NCBI RefSeq assembly: GCF_006715005.1 | Contig: NZ_VFMJ01000001.1 | Location: 2,542,001 to 2,606,000, forward strand | From: Serratia marcescens | GTDB taxonomy: Bacteria > Pseudomonadota > Gammaproteobacteria > Enterobacterales > Enterobacteriaceae | Direction: 5' to 3' | Length of the DNA stretch: 64,000 nt | Shown: one piece after another, positions 36,236-44,742 of the stretch | How the letters are laid out: each line of letters opens with the position of its first letter | How positions within the stretch are numbered: the stretch's first letter is position 1 | Made by a program: the position numbers and the translations under genes | The notes under the pieces: generated by a model | Databases searched by the model: none | What the model saw: only the letters and a program-made list of their open reading frames with translations | Told to the model about the DNA's origin: nothing

Positions 36236-36255
36236 CACTGTAAATATATACAGTA
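36236..36255 (+). promoter_or_regulatory. LexA (SOS) box upstream of nucA
   Basis: The core is CTGT-N8-ACAG with an AT-only spacer, and the 20-mer matches the LexA consensus at 18 of 20 positions. It ends 26 bp before the nucA start, a position where repressor would block transcription or elongation. Confidence 0.85.
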
Positions 36256-36281
36256 TTTTTTAACTTATTGAGGATATGAAT

Positions 36282-37082
36282 ATGCGCTTTAACAACAAGA
36301 TGTTGGCCCTGGCCGCCCTGCTGTTCGCCGCTCAGGCGTCGGCCGACACGCTCGAATCCATCGACAACTGCGCGGTCGGCTGCCCGACCGGCGGCAGCAG
36401 CAACGTGTCTATCGTGCGTCATGCTTATACGTTGAACAACAACAGCACCACCAAGTTCGCCAACTGGGTGGCCTATCACATCACCAAAGACACGCCGGCC
36501 AGTGGCAAGACGCGCAACTGGAAAACCGATCCGGCGCTCAACCCGGCGGACACGTTAGCGCCCGCCGATTACACCGGCGCCAATGCGGCGCTGAAGGTCG
36601 ATCGCGGTCATCAGGCGCCGCTGGCTTCGCTGGCGGGCGTTTCCGACTGGGAATCGCTGAACTACCTGTCCAACATCACGCCGCAAAAGTCCGATCTTAA
36701 CCAGGGCGCCTGGGCGCGGCTGGAAGATCAGGAACGCAAGCTGATCGATCGCGCCGATATCTCCTCGGTCTATACCGTGACCGGGCCGCTGTATGAACGC
36801 GATATGGGCAAACTGCCGGGCACCCAGAAAGCGCACACCATCCCCAGCGCCTACTGGAAGGTGATTTTCATCAACAACAGCCCGGCGGTGAACCACTATG
36901 CCGCCTTCCTGTTCGATCAGAACACGCCGAAGGGCGCCGATTTCTGCCAGTTCCGCGTGACGGTGGACGAGATCGAGAAGCGTACCGGCCTGATCATCTG
37001 GGCCGGTCTGCCGGACGACGTGCAGGCTTCGCTGAAGAGCAAGCCCGGCGTCCTGCCGGAGTTGATGGGCTGCAAAAACTGA
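36282..37082 (+). CDS. nucA: Secreted DNA/RNA endonuclease (Serratia nuclease)
   Basis: The non-specific Mg-dependent nuclease of S. marcescens. It has a 21-residue signal peptide (MRFNNKMLALAALLFAAQASA) and mature N-terminus DTLESIDNCAVGCPTG. The active-site DRGHQAPLASLAG carries the catalytic His, and NITPQKSDLNQGAW the Asn and Glu metal-site region. Two disulfides are expected. It degrades DNA and RNA outside the cell. The second ATG (36282) has the best spacing to GAGG and matches the known signal peptide. A LexA box precedes it, and a terminator follows. Confidence 0.98.
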   Translation: MRFNNKMLALAALLFAAQASADTLESIDNCAVGCPTGGSSNVSIVRHAYTLNNNSTTKFANWVAYHITKDTPASGKTRNWKTDPALNPADTLAPADYTGANAALKVDRGHQAPLASLAGVSDWESLNYLSNITPQKSDLNQGAWARLEDQERKLIDRADISSVYTVTGPLYERDMGKLPGTQKAHTIPSAYWKVIFINNSPAVNHYAAFLFDQNTPKGADFCQFRVTVDEIEKRTGLIIWAGLPDDVQASLKSKPGVLPELMGCKN

Positions 37083-37087
37083 CGAAA

Positions 37088-37113
37088 AAACCCGCCGAGG
37101 CGGGTTTATTTTT
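37088..37113 (+). terminator. Rho-independent terminator of nucA
   Basis: 9-bp stem AAACCCGCC/GGCGGGTTT with a 2-nt loop followed by ATTTTT. It is also usable for the convergent efflux operon on the other strand (AAAAA before the stem). Confidence 0.85.
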
Positions 37114-37131
37114 CATACGGGCGCCGGCGGT

Positions 37132-40100
37132 TTATTCCGTCAGCGCCTTTTGCGCGGCGGCCAACTCACGCTGCCGGGGCGACGCCACCGCATGATCGCG
37201 CGCCAACAGCGTGTACACCGTCGGCAGCACGAACAGGGTAAACAGCGTGCCCACCAACATGCCGGACACGATCACCAGCCCCAGCCCGAAGCGGCTGGCG
37301 GCACCGGCGCCGCTGGCGAACAGCAGCGGGATCAAGCCGAACACCATCGCCCCGGTGGTCATCAGCACCGGCCGCAGACGAATTTGCGCCGCCTGCAAAA
37401 TCGCGGCGCGCCGCGTCAGCCCCTGATGCATCTGCAGTTCGTTGGCGAACTCCACCATCAAAATACCGTGCTTGCTAATCAGCCCGATCAGGGTCACCAG
37501 CCCAACCTGGGTATAGATATTCATCGTGGCGTAACCCAGCGCCAGCGGCAATAAGGCGCCGCAGATCGACAACGGCACGGTGATGAGGATGATCAGCGGA
37601 TCCTTCAGGCTCTCATACTGCGCCGCCAGTACCAGGTAGATGATCACCAACGCCGCCAGGAACGCGAATGCCAGCGCGCTGCCTTCCTGGGTATATTGGC
37701 GCGAATCCCCCTGCCAGTCGTGGCTAAAGTCGGCCGGCAGCGCATTGGCCTGCCGTTCGAGGAAGGCTACCGCTTCGCCCATCGAAACGCCGGGGGCGGG
37801 AATGGCCTGCAGGGTGGCGGCGTTCTGCTGGTTAAACTGGGTCAGCTTGTTCGGCTCGACCTTAACGGCCACCGATACCACGGTGGAGAGCGGTACCAGC
37901 GTATTGTCCTGCGTGCGGACGTACTGCCGCGCCAGCGTCTGCGGCGTCAGCCGCTGTTCGCGCAGGCTCTGTGGGATCACGTCATAGGCGCGCCCGTCCA
38001 TGCCGAAGCGATTGAGGTAGTTCTCCCCCACCAGCACCGCCAGCGATTCGCCGATGTCGCTCATGCGGATCCCCAGACTGTTGGCCTTGGCACGATCGAT
38101 ATGCACCTCCGCCAGCGGGTTGTTGTAGTCCAGATCGCTGTCCACCACCATAAACAGGCCGCTGTTTCTGGCGTTCTGCTTCATCTCTTCCAGGGTGCGG
38201 TACAGCTGCGGGTAGTCCTGCGGCGTACGCAGCACCATCTGCACCGGCAGCCCTCCGGTGGAGCCTGGCAACGCGGGCAGTTGGAAGGCGAAAATGCTGG
38301 TACCTTCGACGTCGTTCACCGCCCGCTGCAGATCGGCCTGCACCGCCGACGCAGAGCGCTGGCGCGCCTGCCACAGCGTCAGGTTGATGCCGCCAATGCC
38401 GGACGCCGTGCCGTCGCTGCCGTTGATGATCCAGCGGCTTTCGGTTTCCGGCATGCGGTTGTAGACCTCATCCAGCTTGTAGGCGAAGCGTTCGACATAG
38501 TTCAGGTTGGCGTGCTGCGGCGCCTTGATGGCGGTCAGTACGATGGCCTGATCCTCGGTCGGCGCCAGCTCGCGCTGCGGCATCAGGTACAACAGCGGCA
38601 GGCTGATCATCACCAGCAGCGCCAGTGTCCCAGTCAACCAACGGTGGTGCAGCGAGAAATCCAGCGCGCGAGCATAGCGCCGCGTCAGGCCGCCGAAGAA
38701 CCACTCGGCGGCGTGCGCCACGCGCCCTTCGCTCTGTTTGGCCGGCAGCAGGAGCGAGCTCATCACCGGCGACAACGTCAGCGCCACCACGCCGGACACC
38801 ACCACCGCGCCGGCCAGCGTCAGCGCGAACTCGCGAAACAGCGCGCCGGTCAGCCCGCCCATCAGGCCGATCGGCGCGTAGACCGCCGCCAGCGTCAGGG
38901 TCATGGCGATCACCGGCCCCGCCACTTCGCGCGCGCCGATCATCGCCGCCGCCAGCGGCGTTTTCCCCTCTTCGATATGGCGATGCACGTTCTCCACCAC
39001 CACGATGGCGTCGTCCACCACCAGACCGATCGCCAAAACCATCGCCAGCAGCGTCAGCAAATTGACGCTGAAGCCGAAGGCCAGCATCAGCCCGGCGGCG
39101 CCAAGGATCGACAGCGGAATGGTCACCACCGGGATCAGCACGGTGCGCAGCGATCCCAGACACAGGTAGATCACCGCCACCACGATCGCCAGCGCTTCGA
39201 GCAGGGTATGCACCACTTCATCGATCGAGGCCTGGATAAAGCGTGCGGTTTCGAACGCCAGCGCCATCTTCACGCCCGGCGGCTGCATCTTGTCAATTGC
39301 CGGCATCAGGTGACGAATGCCGTCGACGATCACCAGCGGGTTGCCGGTCGGCGTGGGGAAGACGCCGAGAAACACCGCCGGTTCGCCATCCATCAGCGCG
39401 CTGGTTTCCGTGGCTGCGGCGCCCAGCTCCACGGTGCCGACGTCTTTCAGGCGCACCAGGCCGTTGCCGTCGTTGCGCACCACCAGATTGCGGAACTCCT
39501 CCACGCTGGTGAGATCGGTATTCACCCGCACGTTGGCAACCACATACTGCCCTTTCACCTTGCCCGGCGCCGCCTGGTAGTTGTTGCGCCGCACCGCGTC
39601 GGCCACGTCGGCGGCGGTCAGGCCGCGGCCGGCCAGCCGATCGCTGTCCAGCCACAGGCGCATCGCCATTTTTTGCCCGCCGAACACTTCCACCTTGGCG
39701 ACGCCGTCGATGGTGGTGAACATCGGCTCCACCACCCGCGTCAGGTATTCGCTCAGCGCCGGCGTGGACAGCGTTTTACTGGAGAAACCGACATAGGCCA
39801 CGGCAGTAGCTTCACCGGCGGAGCGCTCAATCACCGGATCGTAAGCCTGCTCCGGCAGCTTGTAGCGCACCTGGTTGACCTTGGCCATCACTTCGGTCAG
39901 CGCCTGGGTGGAATCGCGGTTCAGCGCCATGCGCACCGTCACCACGCTGCGCCCCTGCACCGACGAGGAAGAAAGGTAGTCAACGCCCTCGACGGACGAC
40001 ACCGCCTGGGCGATCGGCTGCGTGACAAAGCCCTGCATCAGCTCGGACGACGCGCCGGGATAGTCGGTGCTGATGGTAATGGTGGAGTTTTCCAGCAACG

Positions 40101-40212
40101 GGTATTGGCGGATCGGCAGTTTGCTGAGCGCCAGCGCGCCGAACAGCAGGATCAGGGTGCTGACCACCAACGCCAGCACCGGCCGGCGCACGAACAGATC
40201 GGTAAATGTCAT
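37132..40212 (-). CDS. RND efflux transporter, MexI-like
   Basis: A 1026-residue inner-membrane pump of the HAE-1 RND family, driven by proton influx. It starts MTFTDLFVRRPVLALVVSTLILLFG. The proton-relay Asp pair is in GLVVDDAIVVVENVHRHIEEG (helix 4) and the relay Lys in LISKHGILMVEFANELQ (helix 10). The porter-domain pattern GAAATETSALMDGEPAVFLGVFPTPTGNPL is intact. Gene order DoxX-MFP-RND under a SoxR promoter mirrors Pseudomonas mexG-mexH-mexI, a pump for redox-active phenazines. No outer-membrane factor gene follows, so it presumably borrows TolC. Last gene of the operon. Confidence 0.93.
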   Translation of the reverse strand: MTFTDLFVRRPVLALVVSTLILLFGALALSKLPIRQYPLLENSTITISTDYPGASSELMQGFVTQPIAQAVSSVEGVDYLSSSSVQGRSVVTVRMALNRDSTQALTEVMAKVNQVRYKLPEQAYDPVIERSAGEATAVAYVGFSSKTLSTPALSEYLTRVVEPMFTTIDGVAKVEVFGGQKMAMRLWLDSDRLAGRGLTAADVADAVRRNNYQAAPGKVKGQYVVANVRVNTDLTSVEEFRNLVVRNDGNGLVRLKDVGTVELGAAATETSALMDGEPAVFLGVFPTPTGNPLVIVDGIRHLMPAIDKMQPPGVKMALAFETARFIQASIDEVVHTLLEALAIVVAVIYLCLGSLRTVLIPVVTIPLSILGAAGLMLAFGFSVNLLTLLAMVLAIGLVVDDAIVVVENVHRHIEEGKTPLAAAMIGAREVAGPVIAMTLTLAAVYAPIGLMGGLTGALFREFALTLAGAVVVSGVVALTLSPVMSSLLLPAKQSEGRVAHAAEWFFGGLTRRYARALDFSLHHRWLTGTLALLVMISLPLLYLMPQRELAPTEDQAIVLTAIKAPQHANLNYVERFAYKLDEVYNRMPETESRWIINGSDGTASGIGGINLTLWQARQRSASAVQADLQRAVNDVEGTSIFAFQLPALPGSTGGLPVQMVLRTPQDYPQLYRTLEEMKQNARNSGLFMVVDSDLDYNNPLAEVHIDRAKANSLGIRMSDIGESLAVLVGENYLNRFGMDGRAYDVIPQSLREQRLTPQTLARQYVRTQDNTLVPLSTVVSVAVKVEPNKLTQFNQQNAATLQAIPAPGVSMGEAVAFLERQANALPADFSHDWQGDSRQYTQEGSALAFAFLAALVIIYLVLAAQYESLKDPLIILITVPLSICGALLPLALGYATMNIYTQVGLVTLIGLISKHGILMVEFANELQMHQGLTRRAAILQAAQIRLRPVLMTTGAMVFGLIPLLFASGAGAASRFGLGLVIVSGMLVGTLFTLFVLPTVYTLLARDHAVASPRQRELAAAQKALTE

Positions 40213-40222
40213 CGGTCTCTCC

Positions 40223-41305
40223 TCAGGAACCGGCCGGGGCGGCGCTCAGGGTATCCTGCGCTACCGGCTCGGCCGCCATGCCGTCACTCAGCTTGAGCTG
40301 GCCCGAAGTCACCACCCGATCGCCGGCCTGCAGGCCGTTGACGATCTCGACGCGCCCGTCGTTGCGCTCACCCACGGTGACCGAAATGCGTTTGACCGTC
40401 ATGCCCTTTTCACCCTGCTGCGCCAGAAACACGGTATCGCCGTACGCCGTATAGGTCAGCGCCGTTTCCGGCACCGTCAGCACCGCCACGCGTTGCCGTT
40501 GCGTGACGCGAATGCCGGCGTACATGCCCGCCTTCAGCAACCCCTCACGGTTGGTCAACGTCGCCTGCACCTGCACGGTGCGGGATTTGCCGATCATCGG
40601 GTCGATAGCGGTAATGGTGGCGGGGAAAGCGCGATCGGGATACGCCCCAACCTGCACCGACACCGCCTGCCCCAATGCCAGCCCGGCGCTGCTTTGTTCG
40701 TCCAGCGAGAAATTGACGCGCAGCGTATCGGCATCCACCAGGTTCGCCACCGCCTCGGCGGCGTTGAGGTATTGCCCTTCATGCACGCGGCGAATGCCGA
40801 TGGTGCCGGAGAACGGTGCGCGGACCGCCTTTTGCGCAATTTTGGCCTGCGTTTCCTGCACCGCACCGAACGCCATATCCCGCTCGGCCAGCGCGTCGTC
40901 CAGCTGTTGCCGCGCGGTGGCGTTGAGGTTCATCAGCTTGCGCATGCGCGCCAACAGGATATCGGCATTGCGCAATTGCGCCTGCAGGCGCACCAGCTCA
41001 GCCTGCTCGACCGCATCGTTGAGCTGCACCAGCAGTTGCCCCTGCCGCACCGTTTGGCCGGATTCGAACAGAATGCGCGTGATACGGCCGCTGGTCTCTG
41101 CCGCCACTTCCACCTGGCTGGCCGCCTCCAGCTCGCCCACGCCGGCATAGCTGCGTGCCGCCTGCTCACGCAGGGCGGGCGCCAGCGCCACTTTGACCGG
41201 CGGATAGGCCGGCGTGCCTTCGCTTTGTCGCGCGGTGGAACGCATCGCAACGGCGGCAACGGCGAGCGCCGCCAACAGCGCGGCAATAATGAGGTATCGT
41301 TTCAT
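40223..41305 (-). CDS. RND periplasmic adaptor (membrane fusion protein), MexH-like
   Basis: A 360-residue HlyD/AcrA-family adaptor. The N-terminal anchor is MKRYLIIAALLAALAVAAVAM. It carries barrel and lipoyl halves (VEVAAETSGRITRILFESGQTVRQGQLLVQLND and APFSGTIGIRRVHEGQYLNAAEAVANLVD) with an alpha-hairpin between them. It links the RND pump to the outer-membrane channel. Two adjacent ATGs (41308, 41305) both follow GAGGAG; 41305 has better spacing. It overlaps the DoxX gene stop. Confidence 0.93.
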   Translation of the reverse strand: MKRYLIIAALLAALAVAAVAMRSTARQSEGTPAYPPVKVALAPALREQAARSYAGVGELEAASQVEVAAETSGRITRILFESGQTVRQGQLLVQLNDAVEQAELVRLQAQLRNADILLARMRKLMNLNATARQQLDDALAERDMAFGAVQETQAKIAQKAVRAPFSGTIGIRRVHEGQYLNAAEAVANLVDADTLRVNFSLDEQSSAGLALGQAVSVQVGAYPDRAFPATITAIDPMIGKSRTVQVQATLTNREGLLKAGMYAGIRVTQRQRVAVLTVPETALTYTAYGDTVFLAQQGEKGMTVKRISVTVGERNDGRVEIVNGLQAGDRVVTSGQLKLSDGMAAEPVAQDTLSAAPAGS

Positions 41306-41733
41306 CATGACTCCTCGCAGACATCTGCCAGACGTTGGCGCAATCGGCTGGCGATAGCCGTCACCCACAGGCCACCGATCACCGAGATGTGTTCCAGCGC
41401 GAAGTAGAGGGAAATTTGCATCCTGGGAGCGGACATCGTCCAGAACGTATGTACGATCGCAATGGTCAGGATCAAAAACACTGACAGCATGCCGGCGCCC
41501 AGCCAAACCCAGCGATTCAGCAGGATTAATGCCGCGCCGATCAACAGCACCGCCGCCGACGCCAGGGTGAACAACCAGTCCGGGCGCAAACCGGCGGCGC
41601 GCATCTCTGTCATGCCCCCTTCTACGTCAAGCAGCTTGGCCAGCCCCGACGAAATGAAAATCACCATCAGACACAGACGCGCGAGCAGCCAAAGCCAGCC
41701 ACTGTCCAAAGCGGTATTGATATAGCGTTGCAT
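41305..41733 (-). CDS. DoxX-family membrane protein, MexG-like
   Basis: A 142-residue protein with four hydrophobic helices and a DoxX-type start (GWLWLLARLCLMVIFISSGLAKLLDVEGGMTEMRAAGL). First gene of the operon with the MFP and RND genes, in the position of MexG, which binds the phenazine pyocyanin in Pseudomonas. The function here is inferred from that arrangement. Its promoter carries a SoxR site. Confidence 0.87.
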   Translation of the reverse strand: MQRYINTALDSGWLWLLARLCLMVIFISSGLAKLLDVEGGMTEMRAAGLRPDWLFTLASAAVLLIGAALILLNRWVWLGAGMLSVFLILTIAIVHTFWTMSAPRMQISLYFALEHISVIGGLWVTAIASRLRQRLADVCEES

Positions 41734-41831
41734 AGCAGTTTCTTCCTGATTTTACAGCCAAAGCCATCCTTCTCCCCGGCGCGGCGGGGGCAGGTCTCGA
41801 GAGATGCCGGTTGCCAAGCCCAGCTGGCTGA

Positions 41832-41862
41832 ACTATAAAACCTCAGGTTAACTTGAGGTCAA
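41832..41862 (-). promoter_or_regulatory. SoxR-type promoter for the DoxX-MFP-RND operon
   Basis: Read on the minus strand: -35 TTGACC (41857-41862), 19-bp spacer, -10 TATAGT (41832-41837). The long spacer contains the SoxR operator (41841-41858), a near-perfect palindrome that differs from the E. coli soxS site at one of 18 positions. The over-long 19-bp spacer is the hallmark of MerR-family promoters that need activator distortion. Confidence 0.92.
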
Positions 41863-41877
41863 GCAGAGAGGTACGGA

Positions 41878-42351
41878 ATGGCAAGAAATGAACCGATTGG
41901 CATCAATCGGCTATTGACCGTGGGAGAGGTGGCGAAGCGCAGCGGCGTGACGGTGTCCGCGTTGCACTTTTACGAAAGCAAGGGGCTGATTCAGGCGACG
42001 CGCAACGCCGGTAACCAGCGCCGCTATACGCCGGTAGTGTTGCGCTACATCGCGGTGATCAAGATCGCGCAAGGCGCGGGCATTCCGCTGGAGGAGATCC
42101 GCGCCACGCTGGGGCGTTTTCCCACCGGCAGCAAGCTAACCGCCGAACAATGGGGGATTTTGTCCTCTGCCTGGCGCAAAACGCTGGATGAGCGTATTCA
42201 ACGGCTGACGGCGCTGCGCGACCATCTCGACAGCTGCATCGGCTGCGGCTGCCTGTCGCTCACCGACTGCCCGCTGCGCAACCCAAACGATATTTTGGGC
42301 CAACAGGGCGCCGGCGCGCATATTTTCGAACGCCCGGACGAGCACGGGTGA
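41878..42351 (+). CDS. soxR: Redox-sensing regulator SoxR
   Basis: A 157-residue MerR-family activator with a [2Fe-2S] cluster. The winged helix is [25 protein letters not shown], followed by a dimerisation helix. The cluster cysteines are [12 protein letters not shown] near 120-131, the diagnostic SoxR spacing. It is oxidised by redox-cycling compounds and then activates target promoters. It is divergent from the MexGHI-like operon with the SoxR site between them, so it probably controls that pump directly and its own gene. No soxS lies beside it. Confidence 0.96.
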   Translation: MARNEPIGINRLLTVGEVAKRSGVTVSALHFYESKGLIQATRNAGNQRRYTPVVLRYIAVIKIAQGAGIPLEEIRATLGRFPTGSKLTAEQWGILSSAWRKTLDERIQRLTALRDHLDSCIGCGCLSLTDCPLRNPNDILGQQGAGAHIFERPDEHG

Positions 42352-42398
42352 GTAGACGCACTCCTTGCGACCCAATCCCCCCGCCCGTGAGATAGCGA

Positions 42399-42920
42399 TT
42401 ACACTCGTTCATCCGCTGCCAAAATGAACTGATGAAAACGTTCAATCTCCAGCTTACGCATGGCATTCATTTTATGTTGGCTGACGGTTTTCTCGGAAAT
42501 GCCTAATGCTTTGGCGATACGAGTATTGGGTTTTCCCGTCAACAGCATGGCCAACACCGCAATCTCTCTCGACGACAGGCGCTGCCCTTTGCCGCTTGCA
42601 ACAAACGACGTGATTGCCTCCGTGAACGCTACCAACCCGATGCTTTTTTTTAGGCAATTAAAATTCGACAGGCGCGGCGTTTCCACACCGGTCAGCACGA
42701 TAGCATGGGCAGGCATGTCTATAATATGCGACAAAAAATTCATGATCCGGCATATAGAAGAAAAAGAAACAATAACCATATCCGCATGACAATAAACGGC
42801 ATGCACTCTGCCGCCGGCAGGTGAATAGAGATTAATGACCTCAATACCCTCAAAAGGCATCAAGAGCTGCGACATCCCATAAAATAAATAGTAATCGTCA
42901 GAAAAGATAGCCACTTGCAT
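42399..42920 (-). CDS. NarL/LuxR-type regulator linked to fimbriae
   Basis: A 173-residue protein. The N-terminal half is a degenerate receiver (MQVAIFSDDYYLFYGMSQLLMPFEGIEVI) without an obvious phospho-acceptor Asp. The C-terminal LuxR helix-turn-helix is LSSREIAVLAMLLTGKPNTRIAKALGISEKTVSQHKMNAMRKL. It lies at the distal end of the fimbrial gene block on the same strand, so it probably regulates the fimbriae. The ATG at 42920 is preferred for its receiver-like start; no strong ribosome binding site decides it against 42953. Confidence 0.82.
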   Translation of the reverse strand: MQVAIFSDDYYLFYGMSQLLMPFEGIEVINLYSPAGGRVHAVYCHADMVIVSFSSICRIMNFLSHIIDMPAHAIVLTGVETPRLSNFNCLKKSIGLVAFTEAITSFVASGKGQRLSSREIAVLAMLLTGKPNTRIAKALGISEKTVSQHKMNAMRKLEIERFHQFILAADERV

Positions 42921-43002
42921 AAAGTCATTCCATTGCCATTCGTCATGGGCCATTTTTTAGACAGCCCATGAAAACGATGTGAGTTAATCGATGTTGGTTA
43001 AC

Positions 43003-43527
43003 TTACTTCAGAGAAGTACATAATGAGCGCAACAACCCGGACAACGATGAAAGATAAAAATCATCCAGATACATAACACCTTCTTCACTGTATTTTACAT
43101 TATTATCTAAAATCTCATGAATACCCTCTACCGCACATACCGCATCCTTCCAGACGACACGCTGGCCAAATGGCGAGATCCCTAGATATTGCTCATTCTG
43201 GCGGAATCCAACGACGAAATCGCGCAGTATATCGAGAATAATCAGCACCTCACCCCTGCTTACACCCTGTTTTAATTGGACTTTATCAAAAAAAACGCGA
43301 AGTGTGTTCTGTAAGGTAAATAGGCTTTTGAACAACCCTCCGGCGATGTCCTTCGGGGTTTTCACACTGGTTGATATGACAAAAGGCAGTTCACCGTGCT
43401 GCGAAATATATTGATAAAGTCCATTTATCGCCGTCGTCGGTTTAATATCCAAACCGCGAAGAATTACGTCAACCTCATCTTTTAGCGACTTTTCCACCTT
43501 AACACCGATCTGGATTTGTTCCGTCAT
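43003..43527 (-). CDS. Fimbrial-locus protein with RelB/DinJ-like N-terminus
   Basis: A 174-residue protein. Residues about 5-50 (IGVKVEKSLKDEVDVILRGLDIKPTTAINGLYQYISQHGELPFVI) follow the RelB/DinJ antitoxin ribbon-helix-helix pattern. The remaining 120 residues (helical, several Phe/Leu pairs) match no family I recognise. No toxin gene is adjacent. It sits between the fimbrial adhesin gene and the LuxR-type regulator, so a transcriptional role at this locus is plausible. The ATG at 43527 has AGGAT upstream. Confidence 0.7.
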   Translation of the reverse strand: MTEQIQIGVKVEKSLKDEVDVILRGLDIKPTTAINGLYQYISQHGELPFVISTSVKTPKDIAGGLFKSLFTLQNTLRVFFDKVQLKQGVSRGEVLIILDILRDFVVGFRQNEQYLGISPFGQRVVWKDAVCAVEGIHEILDNNVKYSEEGVMYLDDFYLSSLSGLLRSLCTSLK

Positions 43528-43662
43528 ACAGTTCATCCTCAACATAGAGATCCTGATTAAAAACCAATATTATTCAAGTGATAATATTTGCCATCAATTA
43601 CCATGTTAAGATTTTTCTTATTCGTATCAACCTGTTTTTTATTATTAAAAATAACAGAAGAT

Positions 43663-44727
43663 TTATTTATATATAATATTAAGCGTGGCGGATGTGTTAA
43701 TCGTCCCGCTGCTCACGGTAACCTTGTCGTAAGGATAATAATAGGCCGCCATGCCGATGGAAAATTGTGCATCTAACGCATTACCGACGCCAGCATGAAA
43801 TAATGATGTCGCCGAGCCTTGTACCGTGTTGGAAAGCGCTAACATAACGGGCGTATCCGGTGTGTTAGCATTCACCAGGCGAATACCTACACCTCTCGCC
43901 GCCCCGGCACTCTTGTCAATCAAAACCGAATTATCCGATGACAGCAGGTTGTTGCTGGATAAAAACATATTGATATCACGATCGGTCGTCCCGTCGTTTT
44001 GTCGATTCTGACAACTGAAATTGAGCGTAAAAGGCGTCAGCCCATTTTTCGCGCCCTGAGTTATCTGGGACACTCCCAGCGTCGGCAGTTTCACCGCCAA
44101 GCCGGCGTTGTCAAAAGAACAGGTCGTCATTTTAGGCGCATATTTGATAGTCATCGGCTGCCCATACATGTCGCGCTGATCGTAAGGCCAGTTGAAACCA
44201 TTGAGCAGCCAGGTCAAAATCTTCAGCAACTGCTTGGCCGGCCACAAAATAATCTCCAACAACGACATTCCGCTCAGATCGGTCACGAACATCACGTCTT
44301 TAAGGCTGACAGTATCGCCGGGTATCGATGTGCCTGTCTTGCTGACCAAACTGAAGCGAATATTCATCGGCTCATTCAATTCCGAGGCGTTGTGCGTTCC
44401 CCAACCACTGAGTTTCTTGTTGGCGACATCGTTGATTATCTCTGCCCGCACCCAATACTTTCCATTACTGAACCCCAGAATGGTCGCTTTCGAGCTGTCG
44501 GTTGACAGGATGCGGGTATAACCGAATTCACTGCTCGAGGTTGAACAGCTGAATGAACCGCTATATTGCGTATAAAAACTGCCATCCCAAACCGGTGTCT
44601 TGTCGCTGAGCTTATCCGACAAGTCGACGTAGATAGGCGGCGCGTATTGGATGCCGTTGCCGTAGCATGAAGCGTAACTGTAACCACTGAACACTAAGGA
44701 CAGCGCCAGTACGAGTATCCTGAGCAT
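43663..44727 (-). CDS. Fimbrial tip adhesin
   Basis: A 354-residue secreted protein. Signal peptide MLRILVLALSLVFSGYSYA. It has a divergent N-terminal lectin-like half (residues about 20-180) and a C-terminal pilin domain (LTPFTLNFSCQNRQND ... STLNIIYK-like end; final segment SSGTINTSATLNIIYK). The long two-domain form and its place after the usher mark it as the tip adhesin of a chaperone-usher fimbria. The receptor is not predictable. It starts 15 bp after the usher stop. Confidence 0.85.
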   Translation of the reverse strand: MLRILVLALSLVFSGYSYASCYGNGIQYAPPIYVDLSDKLSDKTPVWDGSFYTQYSGSFSCSTSSSEFGYTRILSTDSSKATILGFSNGKYWVRAEIINDVANKKLSGWGTHNASELNEPMNIRFSLVSKTGTSIPGDTVSLKDVMFVTDLSGMSLLEIILWPAKQLLKILTWLLNGFNWPYDQRDMYGQPMTIKYAPKMTTCSFDNAGLAVKLPTLGVSQITQGAKNGLTPFTLNFSCQNRQNDGTTDRDINMFLSSNNLLSSDNSVLIDKSAGAARGVGIRLVNANTPDTPVMLALSNTVQGSATSLFHAGVGNALDAQFSIGMAAYYYPYDKVTVSSGTINTSATLNIIYK

Positions 44728-44742
44728 GGTGTAATTATCCTT

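Noticed and set aside
37696..40296. 866-codon plus-strand open frame antisense to the RND pump gene
   Set aside because: It is His/Gln/Arg-rich mirror sequence of a GC-rich real gene, with no domain, and opposite a complete RND transporter.
41949..41965. matS site (MatP target)
   Set aside because: GTGACGGTGTC matches one half, but the final CAC of the consensus is missing.
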